Below are positions 25,971 to 35,249 of a stretch of DNA of 40,133 nt, one piece after another. The stretch spans positions 1 to 40,133 of the forward strand of contig DATLGL010000053.1 of assembly GCA_035540495.1 (NCBI GenBank). Direction: 5' to 3'. The notes under the pieces are model-generated. The model saw nothing but the letters and a program-made list of their open reading frames with translations, searched no databases and was not told the origin of the DNA. The DNA is from DASVEG01 sp035540495. GTDB lineage: Bacteria > Actinomycetota > Acidimicrobiia > Acidimicrobiales > CADCTF01. A program made the position numbers and the translations under genes. Numbering within the stretch: position 1 is the first letter of the stretch; every line of letters starts with the position of its first letter.

Positions 25971-27587
25971 ATGCACGGGTTGATGCAGGACTACCCCCTC
26001 ACCACCGTCAGCCTCTTCGAGCGCGCCGAGCGGCTGTGGTCGAAGAAGGAGGTCGTGACGAGCCTCCCCGACGGGCGCCACCGCTACACCTACGGCGATT
26101 GGGCGGAGCGCACTCGTCGTCTCGGCGGCGTGCTCGACGTCCTCGGCATCAGCGCGAGCGGGCGCGTCGCCACGTTCGGATGGAACTCCTACCGCCACCT
26201 CGAGCTCTACTTCGCCATCCCGAACACCGGGCGGGTGCTGCACACCCTCAACATCCGGCTGTTCCAAGACCAGCTGCGCTACATCGTCGATCACGCGGAG
26301 GACGAGGCGATCTTCGTCGACCGCAGCCTCCTCGGCCTGCTGTGGCCGCTCGTCGACACGCCCGAGTTCAAGGACGTGTGGCACTACGTCGTGATGGACG
26401 ACGGCAAGGGCGACATCCCGGACGACAACCGCATCCTCATGTACGAAGACCTGCTCGCCGAGGCGAAGCCGGTCGAGTTCGACGTCCGCGACGAGAACCG
26501 CGCCGCGGCCATGGCCTACACCTCGGGCACGACCGGGAACCCGAAGGGCGTCGTTTACAGCCACCGGTCGACGGTGCTGCACACGCTCGGCTGCATGACC
26601 GCCGACGTCCTCGCGGTGAGCGAGAAGGACACGATCCTCCCGGTCGTCCCGATGTTCCACGCGAACGCGTGGGGCCTCGCGCACGCCGGCGTCGCGGCCG
26701 GCAGCACGCTCGTCTTCCCCGGCGCCGACCTGTCCCCGGGCAACATCGTCGATCTCATCGAGTCGGAGAGGGTCACCGTCGCCGCGGGCGTCCCGACGAT
26801 CTGGATGGGCGTGCTGCCCGCGCTCGAGGGCCGCGACGTGAGCAGCCTGCGTGCGATCCCCTGCGGAGGAAGCGCGGTGCCGAAGTCGCTCAGCGAGGGC
26901 TACCGCGAAGCGATCGGCCTCCCGATCCTGCAGGCGTGGGGCATGACCGAGACGAGCCCCATCGCCAGCACCGGCCACATCAAGAGCTACCTGACCGACG
27001 ACGGCGACACCCGGGCGCTGCAGGGCCTGCCCGCGCCGCTGGTCGACATCCGCATCGTGGAGCAGGACACGCTGAACGAGCTGCCGTGGGACAACGAGTC
27101 GACCGGGGAGCTCCAGGCCCGAGGCCCGTGGATCGCTCGCGACTACTACGACGACCCGACGAGCCGGGAGAAGTTCACCGAGGACGGGTGGCTCCGCACC
27201 GGCGACGTCGCCGCCATCACGCCCGAGGGCTACATCCGCATCACCGACCGCACGAAGGACGTCATCAAGTCGGGCGGCGAGTGGATCAGCTCGGTCGAGC
27301 TCGAGAACGAGATCATGGGCCATCCGAAGGTCGCCGAGGCTGCCGTCATCGCACTTCCCCATGCGAAGTGGGCGGAGCGCCCGCTCGCGTGCGTCGTGGC
27401 CAAGCCGGGCGTGGAGGTGACGAAGGAGGAGATCCTCGAGCACCTGTCGACCCGCGTCGCGAAGTGGTGGCTGCCCGACGACATCGTGTTCATCGACGAG
27501 GTCCCGAAGACGTCGGTCGGCAAGTTCTCGAAGAAGACGCTGCGCGAGCGCTTCGCCGACTACAAGCTCCCTACCGAGGGAGCGTGA
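25971..27587 (+). CDS. Fatty acyl-CoA ligase (AMP-forming)
   Basis: A 538-residue member of the adenylate-forming family, probably activating medium- or long-chain fatty acids to acyl-CoA. The ATP loop YTSGTTGNPKG is at 183-193, VPMFHANAWGL and QAWGMTETSPI follow, and GWLRTGDVAAITPEGYIRITDRTKDVIKSGGEWIS is the hinge motif. The C-terminal PKTSVGKFSKKTLRE contains the catalytic Lys. The length is normal. ATG 25971 is preferred for the TACACT spacing; ATG 25983 (MQDYPLT) is an alternative. The 3' end overlaps the convergent kinase gene by 17 bp. The exact acyl chain is not known. Confidence 0.93.
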   Translation: MHGLMQDYPLTTVSLFERAERLWSKKEVVTSLPDGRHRYTYGDWAERTRRLGGVLDVLGISASGRVATFGWNSYRHLELYFAIPNTGRVLHTLNIRLFQDQLRYIVDHAEDEAIFVDRSLLGLLWPLVDTPEFKDVWHYVVMDDGKGDIPDDNRILMYEDLLAEAKPVEFDVRDENRAAAMAYTSGTTGNPKGVVYSHRSTVLHTLGCMTADVLAVSEKDTILPVVPMFHANAWGLAHAGVAAGSTLVFPGADLSPGNIVDLIESERVTVAAGVPTIWMGVLPALEGRDVSSLRAIPCGGSAVPKSLSEGYREAIGLPILQAWGMTETSPIASTGHIKSYLTDDGDTRALQGLPAPLVDIRIVEQDTLNELPWDNESTGELQARGPWIARDYYDDPTSREKFTEDGWLRTGDVAAITPEGYIRITDRTKDVIKSGGEWISSVELENEIMGHPKVAEAAVIALPHAKWAERPLACVVAKPGVEVTKEEILEHLSTRVAKWWLPDDIVFIDEVPKTSVGKFSKKTLRERFADYKLPTEGA

Positions 27588-29046
27588 ACCAGAAGGTCGC
27601 GCCCTCGCCGGGGGCGCTGTCGACGCCTGCTTCGCCACCCATCAGCCGCGCGTAGTCACGCACCAACGCGAGACCGATGCCGGTGCCGCGGCGGGAGTTC
27701 CGTGTCGCCTCCGCCCGCCAGAACGGCTCGAACACCCGCTCCAGCTCCTCGGACGACAGCCCGTCACCGGTGTCGGCGACCTCCATGCGCACCCGCTCGG
27801 AGTCGTCGACGGTGACCGCACGCACCGCGATCGCGGCCGACTGCGGGGTGTACTTCGCAGCGTTGGTCAAGAGGTTCGTCAGCAGCCGGCGGAGGATGCC
27901 GGCGTCGGCACGGGCGGTCAGCCCCGTGGGCACGTCGATCACGATCGTGCGGTCGGCGAGCACGGGCGCCAGGTCGGCCACCGCCTCTCGGGCCTCGGGC
28001 TCGAGGTCGATGACGCCGACGTCGACCCGCAGGCGTCCGGCTTCGACCGACGCGAAGTCGAGCAGCTGCTCGACGAGCGCACCGAGCTCTGCCGCGTTCG
28101 CCCGGATGCGGGCGATCATGTCCTTGCGATCGGCCTCGGCGATGCGGTCCCAGTGGTTGAGGATCGTCTGGGCGAACCCGCTGATCGCCGTCAGCGGTGT
28201 GCGCAGCTCGTGGGAGACACCGGCGACGAGTTGACGCCGCATGTCGAGCGTGTGCTGCAGCTCCGCGACGAGCGACCGCTCGAGCTCGAGCTGGCGGAGC
28301 TTGGCGATGGCGATGGCGGCGAACGACGCGAAGGTCGACCCGAGGCGCGTCTCCTCGTCGGTGAATGGGCCGCCGCTCCGGCGGCGCACCACGAGATCTC
28401 CGAGGCGCCCCGTCTCCGGCAGCGTGATCGGCACCCGCAGCTCGAGCGACACCTCCCCGGCGACAGCCCGCGCTCCGGCCTCTTCAGCCAGCTGCACCTC
28501 GCACTCGTCCGCCGCGAGCAGCCGGAGCGCACCGGCGACGATCTCGTGCAGCGCGCCGTCTCGATCGGGCGCCGATGTGACCAGCAGAGCAAGCCGCTCG
28601 AGCTCTCTGGCGCGTCGTTCGAGATCGTGGTGGCGCCACGCACGCTCGACGACCGTCGGCAGGTTGCGGAGGTACCCCGAGTCCTTGACGACGTAGTCGC
28701 TCGCGCCGGCGCGCATGCAGGCGATCACCACCTGCTCCGACCCCATGCCGGTCACCATGATCACCGCGGGCGGTGCGGGCAGCGACCGGATCTGGCCGAG
28801 CACCTCGAGACCGTCGCGCCCGCCGAGCTTGTAGTCGAGGAGGACGAGGTCGACGCCTCCGAGTGCCGCCAGGGCTTCGTCTGCGGTGGCGACGGGGGTG
28901 ACGCGCATCCCGACGCTCGTGAGGCGTCGCGAGATCAGCTCGCGGTGGTCGACGTCGTCGTCGACGACGAGCACCGACGCGACCCGAGCAGCCAGCTGCC
29001 CGTCCGCGCGCACGGCGCCGTCGGACGTGACGACGTCGAAGGTCAC
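27571..29046 (-). CDS. Hybrid sensor kinase with N-terminal receiver, GAF-like region and HisKA-HATPase
   Basis: A 491-residue cytoplasmic kinase. The receiver domain is at about 23-140, with acidic pocket D29-D31, phosphoacceptor D71 (VLLDYKLGG) and the conserved Lys121. A GAF-like region follows (about 150-250). The H-box VSHELRTPLT places the phosphorylated His at 279, followed by N-box NLLTNAAKYTP, DTGDGLS and GTGIGLAL for ATP binding. No membrane helix is seen. The receiver-first order suggests that it is phosphorylated by another kinase and passes the signal on. GTG 29046 overlaps the stop of the upstream regulator gene by 4 bp (GTGA). Confidence 0.92.
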   Translation of the reverse strand: MTFDVVTSDGAVRADGQLAARVASVLVVDDDVDHRELISRRLTSVGMRVTPVATADEALAALGGVDLVLLDYKLGGRDGLEVLGQIRSLPAPPAVIMVTGMGSEQVVIACMRAGASDYVVKDSGYLRNLPTVVERAWRHHDLERRARELERLALLVTSAPDRDGALHEIVAGALRLLAADECEVQLAEEAGARAVAGEVSLELRVPITLPETGRLGDLVVRRRSGGPFTDEETRLGSTFASFAAIAIAKLRQLELERSLVAELQHTLDMRRQLVAGVSHELRTPLTAISGFAQTILNHWDRIAEADRKDMIARIRANAAELGALVEQLLDFASVEAGRLRVDVGVIDLEPEAREAVADLAPVLADRTIVIDVPTGLTARADAGILRRLLTNLLTNAAKYTPQSAAIAVRAVTVDDSERVRMEVADTGDGLSSEELERVFEPFWRAEATRNSRRGTGIGLALVRDYARLMGGEAGVDSAPGEGATFWFTLPR

Positions 29047-29459
29047 GAGGCCCCGGACGGAAGCGACACCAGTCGTCCCCAGTACTCGCCGAGCTGGCGG
29101 AGGCCCTTCTTCATCCCGGCCGCCGTTGCAGGCTTCGTGACGTAGGAGCTCGTACCCAGCTCGTAGGCCTCGGTGATGTCCTCGCTCCGGTCGGACGAGC
29201 TCAACATCACCGTCGGGATCGATCGGAGCTCGGGGTCCGCCTTCAGCCGGCGCAGCACCTCGAGCCCCGACACCTTGGGCATCCGGATGTCGAGCAGCAC
29301 GAGGTCGGGACGGCGCTCGCTGATCGCATCGAGCGCCTCCTCGCCGTCGGCTGCGGTCTCGATCTCCAGCTCGACGCCTTCGAGATCGCTCAGAGCGCGC
29401 ACGGTGAGGAACCGGTGATCCTCGTTGTCCTCGGCCAGCAGCACGCGTACAGGGGTCAT
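29043..29459 (-). CDS. Single-domain response regulator (CheY/Rcp-like)
   Basis: A 138-residue receiver-only protein. It has an acidic pair in LLAEDNEDH, phosphoacceptor Asp in VLLDIRMPKVSGLEVLRRLK, the switch Ser/Ser in VMLSSSD, and the conserved Lys in SSYVTKP. The spacing VLRRLKADPELRSIPTVMLSSS is typical of Rcp-type regulators paired with hybrid kinases. There is no output domain, so it acts by binding or by phosphotransfer. Its ATG (29459) overlaps the stop of the membrane kinase as TGATG, and its stop overlaps the next gene, fixing it in the middle of a three-gene signalling operon. Confidence 0.92.
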   Translation of the reverse strand: MTPVRVLLAEDNEDHRFLTVRALSDLEGVELEIETAADGEEALDAISERRPDLVLLDIRMPKVSGLEVLRRLKADPELRSIPTVMLSSSDRSEDITEAYELGTSSYVTKPATAAGMKKGLRQLGEYWGRLVSLPSGAS

Positions 29460-31168
29460 CAAGAAACCTCGATCAACGGGCGGGCCGCCGGGCGAACCGC
29501 GTCGGAAGGGAAGATGATGCGCACGTGGGTGCCCACGGGAGAGTCGATGATCCCGACCTCGCCGCCGGTCGTCTCGACGATCTTCCGGCACAGCGCGAGG
29601 CCGATCCCGGTGCCCGGTGACGAATCACGCGGCGACAGGCGCTCGAAGATGCCGAAGGCCTTCTCTCGATACTCCTGCGGGATGCCGACGCCGTCGTCGA
29701 CGACCGACACGACGGCGGATCCGTCGTCGCGGATCGCAGAGAAGAGGCGCACGGTGATGTCGGTCCGGCCACCGTGGCGGGCCGCGTTCTCGATCAGGTT
29801 CGTGAAGAGCTGGCGCGCTCTCGACGAGTTCATGTGGATGACCGGGAGGTCGCCGGCCTCGACCCTCGCCTCGGGGAACTTCGAGCGGAGGTCGATCGAC
29901 ACGTCGTTGACGAGGTGGAGGAGATCGACGTCCGTGGCGTCGACGGCGACCCGTCCGACACGCGACAGCTCGAGGAGGTCGCTGAGCAGCTCCTGCATGT
30001 ACAGCGCGGCCTTCTCCATGCGGTCGAGGTAGTGCAGCCCGTCCGGGCCGATGGCCTCGCCGTGGTCCTCTCGCAGGTACTCGAGGTAGCCGAGCAACGA
30101 GATGACCGGGCTCTTCAGGTCGTGGGAGATGCCGTAGACCAGCGTCTCGAGCTCCGCGCTGGTGCGTTCGGCCGCGTCTCGCGCGACCCGCTCGGCCTCG
30201 AGGAGCGTGGTCCGCTCGAGCACGAGCTCGAGGAAGGCCGCGAGCGACCGCACCATCTCGAGCTCGTCGGAGCCGAAGAAGGGCGAGTACGGACCCGACG
30301 CCACCACCAGGTACCCGTCGGCGACCGGGATGGAGATCACCGACGTCTCGTCGTCCGAAGCGACCGCCACGTCGCTGAACGACGCGTCGATCCCCCCGAC
30401 CAGCGCGGCCACGTGGGGCAGCACCGTCGCCAGCACGCGCTCGCGGTTGTCGGCGGCGATGAGCTGCAGCTCGACTCGCCGCAACGCGGCCTGATCGGGG
30501 CGGCGCCAGATCGTCCGGAGCCACATCGGCGGCGCGAACCCGAGCGCGAACAGCAAGGCGCTCGCGGGCGGGAGCACCATCGCGACGATCTTCAGCGCGA
30601 TCGGCTGATCGGCGGGCGGGACGAGGCCGGGCAACAGCGCGAGCGCCAGGCCCGCTGCGCCGACCGACAGCATGCGCATGCGGTTCCTCGCCACGCCCGG
30701 CAGGCCCCGACCGGCCCGCCACAGGCGCCGGGCGACGACGGCGCCGACGCCGGCCCAATCGGCGAGGAACGCGATGGCGTACAGCTGGAACCACCACGGC
30801 CGCGTCGCGTCGTCGTCCGGGAAGCGGGGCACGGCGATGGTCGCCACGGCGACCGCTGCAGCCATCGCCACGACCACCACGTCCGCTCGCCGAGGCAGCC
30901 GCTCGAACGACGAGCTGAACCGATAGAGCGCGACCGGATACAGCAGGATCCCCAGGAGCACCACCTTCACCGCGACGGCGCTCACGTCGTCCGGTTCGTC
31001 CGGAAGCGCCAGACCGGCGAGCGAGATGAGGCCCAGGACACCGAACGTCGCAGCAGCCCATCGGGCAGGTTCGGTGCGGGTCCGGCGGGCCATCGAGAGG
31101 CACAGCAGCGCCAACCCCGCGAACAACGCGAGGTTCACGTACTGCATCACCGCCGTGGCCCGCTCCAC
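29459..31168 (-). CDS. Membrane sensor histidine kinase
   Basis: A 569-residue kinase. About seven hydrophobic segments fill the first 220 residues (beginning QYVNLALFAGLALLCLSMA), followed by a GAF-like region, an H-box ISHDLKSPVISLLGYLEYL and an ATPase domain with NLIENAARHGG, DDGVGIPQEYREKAFGIFERL and GTGIGLALC. 'SHDLKSP' is the sequence seen in phytochrome-like and Rcp-partner kinases. GTG 31168 was chosen because TAGCGT lies 7 nt upstream; GTG 31210 or ATG 31147 are alternatives. First gene of an operon with the regulator and hybrid kinase downstream. The signal is unknown. Confidence 0.9.
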   Translation of the reverse strand: MERATAVMQYVNLALFAGLALLCLSMARRTRTEPARWAAATFGVLGLISLAGLALPDEPDDVSAVAVKVVLLGILLYPVALYRFSSSFERLPRRADVVVVAMAAAVAVATIAVPRFPDDDATRPWWFQLYAIAFLADWAGVGAVVARRLWRAGRGLPGVARNRMRMLSVGAAGLALALLPGLVPPADQPIALKIVAMVLPPASALLFALGFAPPMWLRTIWRRPDQAALRRVELQLIAADNRERVLATVLPHVAALVGGIDASFSDVAVASDDETSVISIPVADGYLVVASGPYSPFFGSDELEMVRSLAAFLELVLERTTLLEAERVARDAAERTSAELETLVYGISHDLKSPVISLLGYLEYLREDHGEAIGPDGLHYLDRMEKAALYMQELLSDLLELSRVGRVAVDATDVDLLHLVNDVSIDLRSKFPEARVEAGDLPVIHMNSSRARQLFTNLIENAARHGGRTDITVRLFSAIRDDGSAVVSVVDDGVGIPQEYREKAFGIFERLSPRDSSPGTGIGLALCRKIVETTGGEVGIIDSPVGTHVRIIFPSDAVRPAARPLIEVS

Positions 31169-31175
31169 ACGATCG

Positions 31176-31181
31176 ACGCTA
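31176..31181 (-). promoter_or_regulatory. -10-like hexamer TAGCGT
   Basis: On the minus strand TAGCGT is followed by 7 nt and GTG 31168. The same hexamer is found before 2154 and 15567. It supports the chosen kinase start but falls inside the longer alternative reading. Confidence 0.4.
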
Positions 31182-31254
31182 CGACTGAGGGTCCGCACCG
31201 TCGATAGCACGACCGGTCTAGTCCGGCCGCCCGTGCGGGGCGTGTTGCAGCCCG

Positions 31255-31260
31255 TACCCT
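31255..31260 (+). promoter_or_regulatory. -10-like hexamer TACCCT, leaderless-type spacing
   Basis: TACCCT is followed by exactly 6 nt (GAGGAC) and GTG 31267. GAGG within this spacer could also act as a very close ribosome site, so leaderless initiation is not the only reading. Confidence 0.45.
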
Positions 31261-31266
31261 GAGGAC

Positions 31267-32082
31267 GTGGTGCGCGTGCGGATCGGCCCTCTCCCGGCGT
31301 CGAGCGCCCGCGCGTGGGTGCCGTACGCGTCGTCGGTGCTGGAGGCGCTCGCGTCCGGCGCGGTCGACGTCGGGCTGCCGCTCGACGACGACGTCGTCGA
31401 GGCGTTCCGCCGGTACCTCGCCGAGTGGGACGCCCTTGCGCAGCGCAACGGCGACTTCGAGTGGGAGACGCTTGCGGATCGCGACCTCGTCGCCCGCCTC
31501 TCGACGGCGTGGCTCGAGCTCATGACGAAGCTCTCCGGCCGGGTCGCCGAGCTCGGCTTGCACGAGGGGCCGCCTGCGGGAGAGGTCTTCTACCACGCCC
31601 TCGTGAAGTCGATCGGCGACGCGCTGGCCGCCGACGACGATCCGCTCGGCGAGAAGCTCCAAGAGGTCTGGCCGGCGATCGGCGAGATCGTTCCTCGCGC
31701 CGCCGCCGACGAGCCGAGGCGCATCCGCGTCGTCGTCGCGGACGACGCTCGCGACCTCCGGCTCGTCGTTCGCCTCGCCCTCGAGCAGGACGGGCGCTTC
31801 GAGGTCGTCGGTGAAGCCGCCGATGGCAACGAGGTGGTCGACGTGTGCGAGCGGGAACGCCCCGACGTCGTCCTCCTCGACCTCGTCATGCCTCGGGTCG
31901 ACGGGTGGACGGCTCTCGAACGCCTGCGCGAGGCGTGTCCGGAGGCGAGCGTGGTGGTGATGTCGACGATCGACGAGGCGGTGGCCGCCGATCGGGCGCT
32001 TGCCTCAGGCGCCGCCGCCTACGTGCAGAAGTCGGTGTCGCTGGTCGACCTGACCGAGACGCTCGCCGCGCTCGCTGCTTGA
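31267..32082 (+). CDS. Response regulator with unrecognised N-terminal helical domain
   Basis: A 271-residue protein. Residues 1-145 form an acidic, mostly helical domain with no family I recognise (notable segments EAFRRYLAEWDALAQRNGDFEWETLADRDLVARLSTAWLELM in outline only). Residues 151-271 are a receiver with D159/D160, phosphoacceptor D205 (VVLLDLVMPRVDGW) and Lys in AAYVQKSVSL. There is no C-terminal output domain, so the N-terminal part is the probable output or partner-binding domain. It is divergent from the kinase operon. Its 3' end overlaps the convergent GGDEF-EAL gene by 78 bp. Confidence 0.85.
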   Translation: MVRVRIGPLPASSARAWVPYASSVLEALASGAVDVGLPLDDDVVEAFRRYLAEWDALAQRNGDFEWETLADRDLVARLSTAWLELMTKLSGRVAELGLHEGPPAGEVFYHALVKSIGDALAADDDPLGEKLQEVWPAIGEIVPRAAADEPRRIRVVVADDARDLRLVVRLALEQDGRFEVVGEAADGNEVVDVCERERPDVVLLDLVMPRVDGWTALERLREACPEASVVVMSTIDEAVAADRALASGAAAYVQKSVSLVDLTETLAALAA

Positions 32083-35000
32083 TCCCGCTTCGTGTGACGC
32101 TTCGGCGGCGGTCAACAGGTTCCGGGCGACGAGCGCGGCGAACAGCTCGAACAGCCGGATCATCGACAGGTTCGGCACGATCGGATCGGCCGAGGCCCCG
32201 CAGAGGGTGCCGTAGAGCGTGCCGTCGGGGGCAGTGATCGGCACCGTGATGTGGCCGCGCACGCCGCCGAAGCGAGCGAGGGCGTAGCGAGGGAACGACT
32301 CCGAGAGGTCGCTCGTCGCTCGCGGGCCACCGGCGGCCATCCGCTGGCACGGCGACCCCGCCCAGGGCATCACCATGCTGGCCGGCACCGCGAGACGCCC
32401 GCCGTTGGCGGTCGCCCGCACCTCCTGGGCCTGACGGTCGTGGTGGTAGACGGCGACGTAGGTTGAGTCGAACCCGCTCACCCGCTGCAGCTCGTGGAGC
32501 ATCACGCGCACGCTCGTCGAGTCGGGCGTCTCGAGGGCAGCGGAGGTCACGAGCCCGAGGAACTCGTCGTGCGCGTCGTGCTCGAGCTCCTCGCGGCCGG
32601 TCTCGTTGGGCGTGTCGAGCAGACCGGCCGGATCGTCGAGGAGCTCGACGAGCGCCTCGGGCCGGAGCGGGCGGGCCAGCAGGTAGCCCTGCACCTCCTC
32701 GACACCGAGGTGGTGGAGGCACGCGAGCTGCTCGAGCGTCTCGACGCCCTCGGCGACGATGGCGAGGCCGAGGCTGTGTGCCATAGCGACGATCGCCGCG
32801 ATCAGCGGAACGTCCTGATCGGGCGAGGTGATCTCCCGGATGAACGCGCGGTCGATCTTGAGCTTGTCGACCGGGAAGTCGCGCAGGCGGGAGAGCGACG
32901 ACCAGCCGGTGCCGAAGTCGTCGATGGCGAGGCGGACGCCGAGCCGCTTCAGTCCGTCGAGCGTCTCGTCGAGCGGACGGTCGTCGCTCATCAGCGCGCC
33001 CTCGGTGATCTCGAGGAGCAGGCTCGACGGATCGATCCCGGTCTCGTTCAGCACTGCGGCGACCTCGTCGACGAGCCACGGGGTGAGGAGCTGGCGAGCG
33101 GCCACGTTCACCGCGACCGAGAAGCGCCCGGTGCCGTAGCGCTGCTCCCATTCACGCACGTGCGCTGCCGCGTTGCGGAGCACCCAGCGACCGATGTCGG
33201 CGATGAGATCGCTCTCCTCGGCGACTTCGATGAAGTCGGCGGGGCTGAGCAGGCCGCGGGTCGGGTGCTGCCAGCGGATCAGCGCCTCGGCGCCGGCGAC
33301 GCGACCCGAGGGGAGCTCGACGATCGGCTGGAAGTGGAGGACGAACTCGTCGGCCTCGACGGCCCGCCGCAGGTCGGCCTCGAGCTCGATGCGCAGCAAT
33401 GCCGCTTCCTGCATGCCCTCCTCGAACACGCGGTACCGGCCCTTGCCGCCGGTCTTCGCGGTGTACATCGCCAGGTCGGCCGCTTGCAGCAGCTCCTCGG
33501 CGTTCATCGAGTTGGTGACGCCGACCGCCACGCCGAGGCTGCCGCTGGGGACGATGGTCCGGCCTTCCACGTCGAACGGCATGCGCAGCATCGACAGGAT
33601 GCGATCGGCGATGACCTCGGCCACCTCGGGGTCGGCTCGCTCGACGAGGATCGCGAACTCGTCGCCGCCCATGCGGGCGACGGTGTCGCCGGGGCGGACC
33701 GCCGCGGCCAGTCGCGCGGCGACTTCGATGAGGAGACGGTCACCGGCGCCGTGCCCGAGGGTGTCGTTCACGCTCTTGAACCCGTCGAGGTCGAGCATGA
33801 GCACCGCGATGGTCTGCGGGTTGCGCGCCGCCAGCTGCGATGCGTGCTGCAGGCGCTCGTGGAACAGCACGCGGTTCGACAGACCGGTGAGCGGGTCGTG
33901 GAGCGCGTCGTGACGCAGCCGTTCCTCGAGCGACTTGCGCTCGCTGACGTCGCGGATGGTGAGGAGCAGCCCGTCGACGCCCTTCTGACCGAGGAGGTTG
34001 CTGACGGTGGTCTCGGTGACGACCCACGTGCCGTCAGCCCGCTGCATCCGCGCCTCGACGAGCTCAGGGTTCGCGGGCGGCGGCGGGGCGCTCCGCACGC
34101 CTTCGACGAAGGCCGGCAGGTCGTCGGGGTGGACGTAGTGCGCGAGCGACGCGCCGACGAGCCCTTCGGGCGTCAGGCCCAGGACGTGCTCGGCGGCAGA
34201 CGACTGGTACCGGATCACGAGGTCCTCGTCGACCACGGTGATGACGTCGGACGCGTGCTGCACCAACGCCCGGAACTTGCTCTCCTGGTTCTCGAGCTCG
34301 TCAGTGCGCTCCCTCACGAGCGAGTCGAGCTCTCGGGTCAGCTGCAGCGTCTCGAACTGCGCGATCAGCTGACGGAGGAACAGCAGACCGATCAGGACCA
34401 CGGCGATAGCGATCGACGGCTGGTCGAGCGTGCCGCGGATGAGCCGCGCCGCGGCCTCGGCGCCGGCCACCACGAGCGGCGCGTACGAGAGCAACAGGTG
34501 GAACTCGCGTGCGGGGCGCGGGTCCTGCGCGAGCGGTGTGGCGTCGTGATGCGGTGAGAGCAGGGCGGCCACGACGAGCAGCACCGACCCCAGCGACCAC
34601 GACAGGTCGTCGACGGTCGTGAGGTGGAGCAGCTCGTCGAGGCGCAGGTACGCGAAGGCACCGTCAGCGAGACCGAAGAGCACGAGCGCGCCGGCGATCA
34701 GCGACCACTGCTGCCGGCTGGCCGAACGGACGCGTGCGCCGGCGACGATCACCAGCGCGAGTACGGCGAGGTCTCCGAACGGCGCGGTGAGCGCGACCAG
34801 GCGATCGAACGCCAACTGGTGACGCTCGATGAGCGGCTGGAAGAGCGACGGCCAGCTGAGGAACAGCAGACCGGCACCGACGACGAGACCGTCCGCGGCC
34901 ACTCGCATGCACGTCGCTGCGGTCAGCGCGGGCCGCAACCACTGCACCACCGCGACGGCGGCGGTGATGGTCGCGAGGATGCGGATCGGTACGAGGCCGT

Positions 35001-35220
35001 CGCTTCCGCCGCTACGCGCGAGGGCCCAACCGAGCGACGCGGCGGCGAAGAGGATCCAGCCCTGGCGCGTGCGGCTCCCGGGAACTGAGCGTCCCGCTGC
35101 GTAGAGGCAGGCGGCGGCCGCGAGCGTCGAGAAGATGGGCGGCGCGAGCCGCGAGATGTCGCCGACAACCGCGTCGAGACCCACGAGGGAGTTGTCGTGC
35201 CGTTGCGACGCGAACTTCAA
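32005..35220 (-). CDS. Membrane PAS-GGDEF-EAL-GAF cyclic-di-GMP enzyme
   Basis: A 1071-residue protein with about eight membrane segments (20-290), a coiled linker, a PAS domain (about 315-425), a diguanylate cyclase domain with intact GGDEF (518-522) and an RPGD inhibitory-site motif (509-512), an EAL phosphodiesterase domain with E645-A-L, D768-D769 and EGVET (824-828), and a C-terminal GAF-like domain (about 885-1035). Both catalytic motifs are intact, so it could make and break cyclic-di-GMP. The tail after 1037 is encoded in the overlap with the convergent regulator. Start TTG 35220 is weak; GTG 35184 is an alternative. Confidence 0.92.
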   Translation of the reverse strand: MKFASQRHDNSLVGLDAVVGDISRLAPPIFSTLAAAACLYAAGRSVPGSRTRQGWILFAAASLGWALARSGGSDGLVPIRILATITAAVAVVQWLRPALTAATCMRVAADGLVVGAGLLFLSWPSLFQPLIERHQLAFDRLVALTAPFGDLAVLALVIVAGARVRSASRQQWSLIAGALVLFGLADGAFAYLRLDELLHLTTVDDLSWSLGSVLLVVAALLSPHHDATPLAQDPRPAREFHLLLSYAPLVVAGAEAAARLIRGTLDQPSIAIAVVLIGLLFLRQLIAQFETLQLTRELDSLVRERTDELENQESKFRALVQHASDVITVVDEDLVIRYQSSAAEHVLGLTPEGLVGASLAHYVHPDDLPAFVEGVRSAPPPPANPELVEARMQRADGTWVVTETTVSNLLGQKGVDGLLLTIRDVSERKSLEERLRHDALHDPLTGLSNRVLFHERLQHASQLAARNPQTIAVLMLDLDGFKSVNDTLGHGAGDRLLIEVAARLAAAVRPGDTVARMGGDEFAILVERADPEVAEVIADRILSMLRMPFDVEGRTIVPSGSLGVAVGVTNSMNAEELLQAADLAMYTAKTGGKGRYRVFEEGMQEAALLRIELEADLRRAVEADEFVLHFQPIVELPSGRVAGAEALIRWQHPTRGLLSPADFIEVAEESDLIADIGRWVLRNAAAHVREWEQRYGTGRFSVAVNVAARQLLTPWLVDEVAAVLNETGIDPSSLLLEITEGALMSDDRPLDETLDGLKRLGVRLAIDDFGTGWSSLSRLRDFPVDKLKIDRAFIREITSPDQDVPLIAAIVAMAHSLGLAIVAEGVETLEQLACLHHLGVEEVQGYLLARPLRPEALVELLDDPAGLLDTPNETGREELEHDAHDEFLGLVTSAALETPDSTSVRVMLHELQRVSGFDSTYVAVYHHDRQAQEVRATANGGRLAVPASMVMPWAGSPCQRMAAGGPRATSDLSESFPRYALARFGGVRGHITVPITAPDGTLYGTLCGASADPIVPNLSMIRLFELFAALVARNLLTAAEASHEAGSSSERGERLGQVDQRHRLLHVGGGA

Positions 35221-35249
35221 CGCGGACAGTGGTCGCGCGCCGCAAATGG

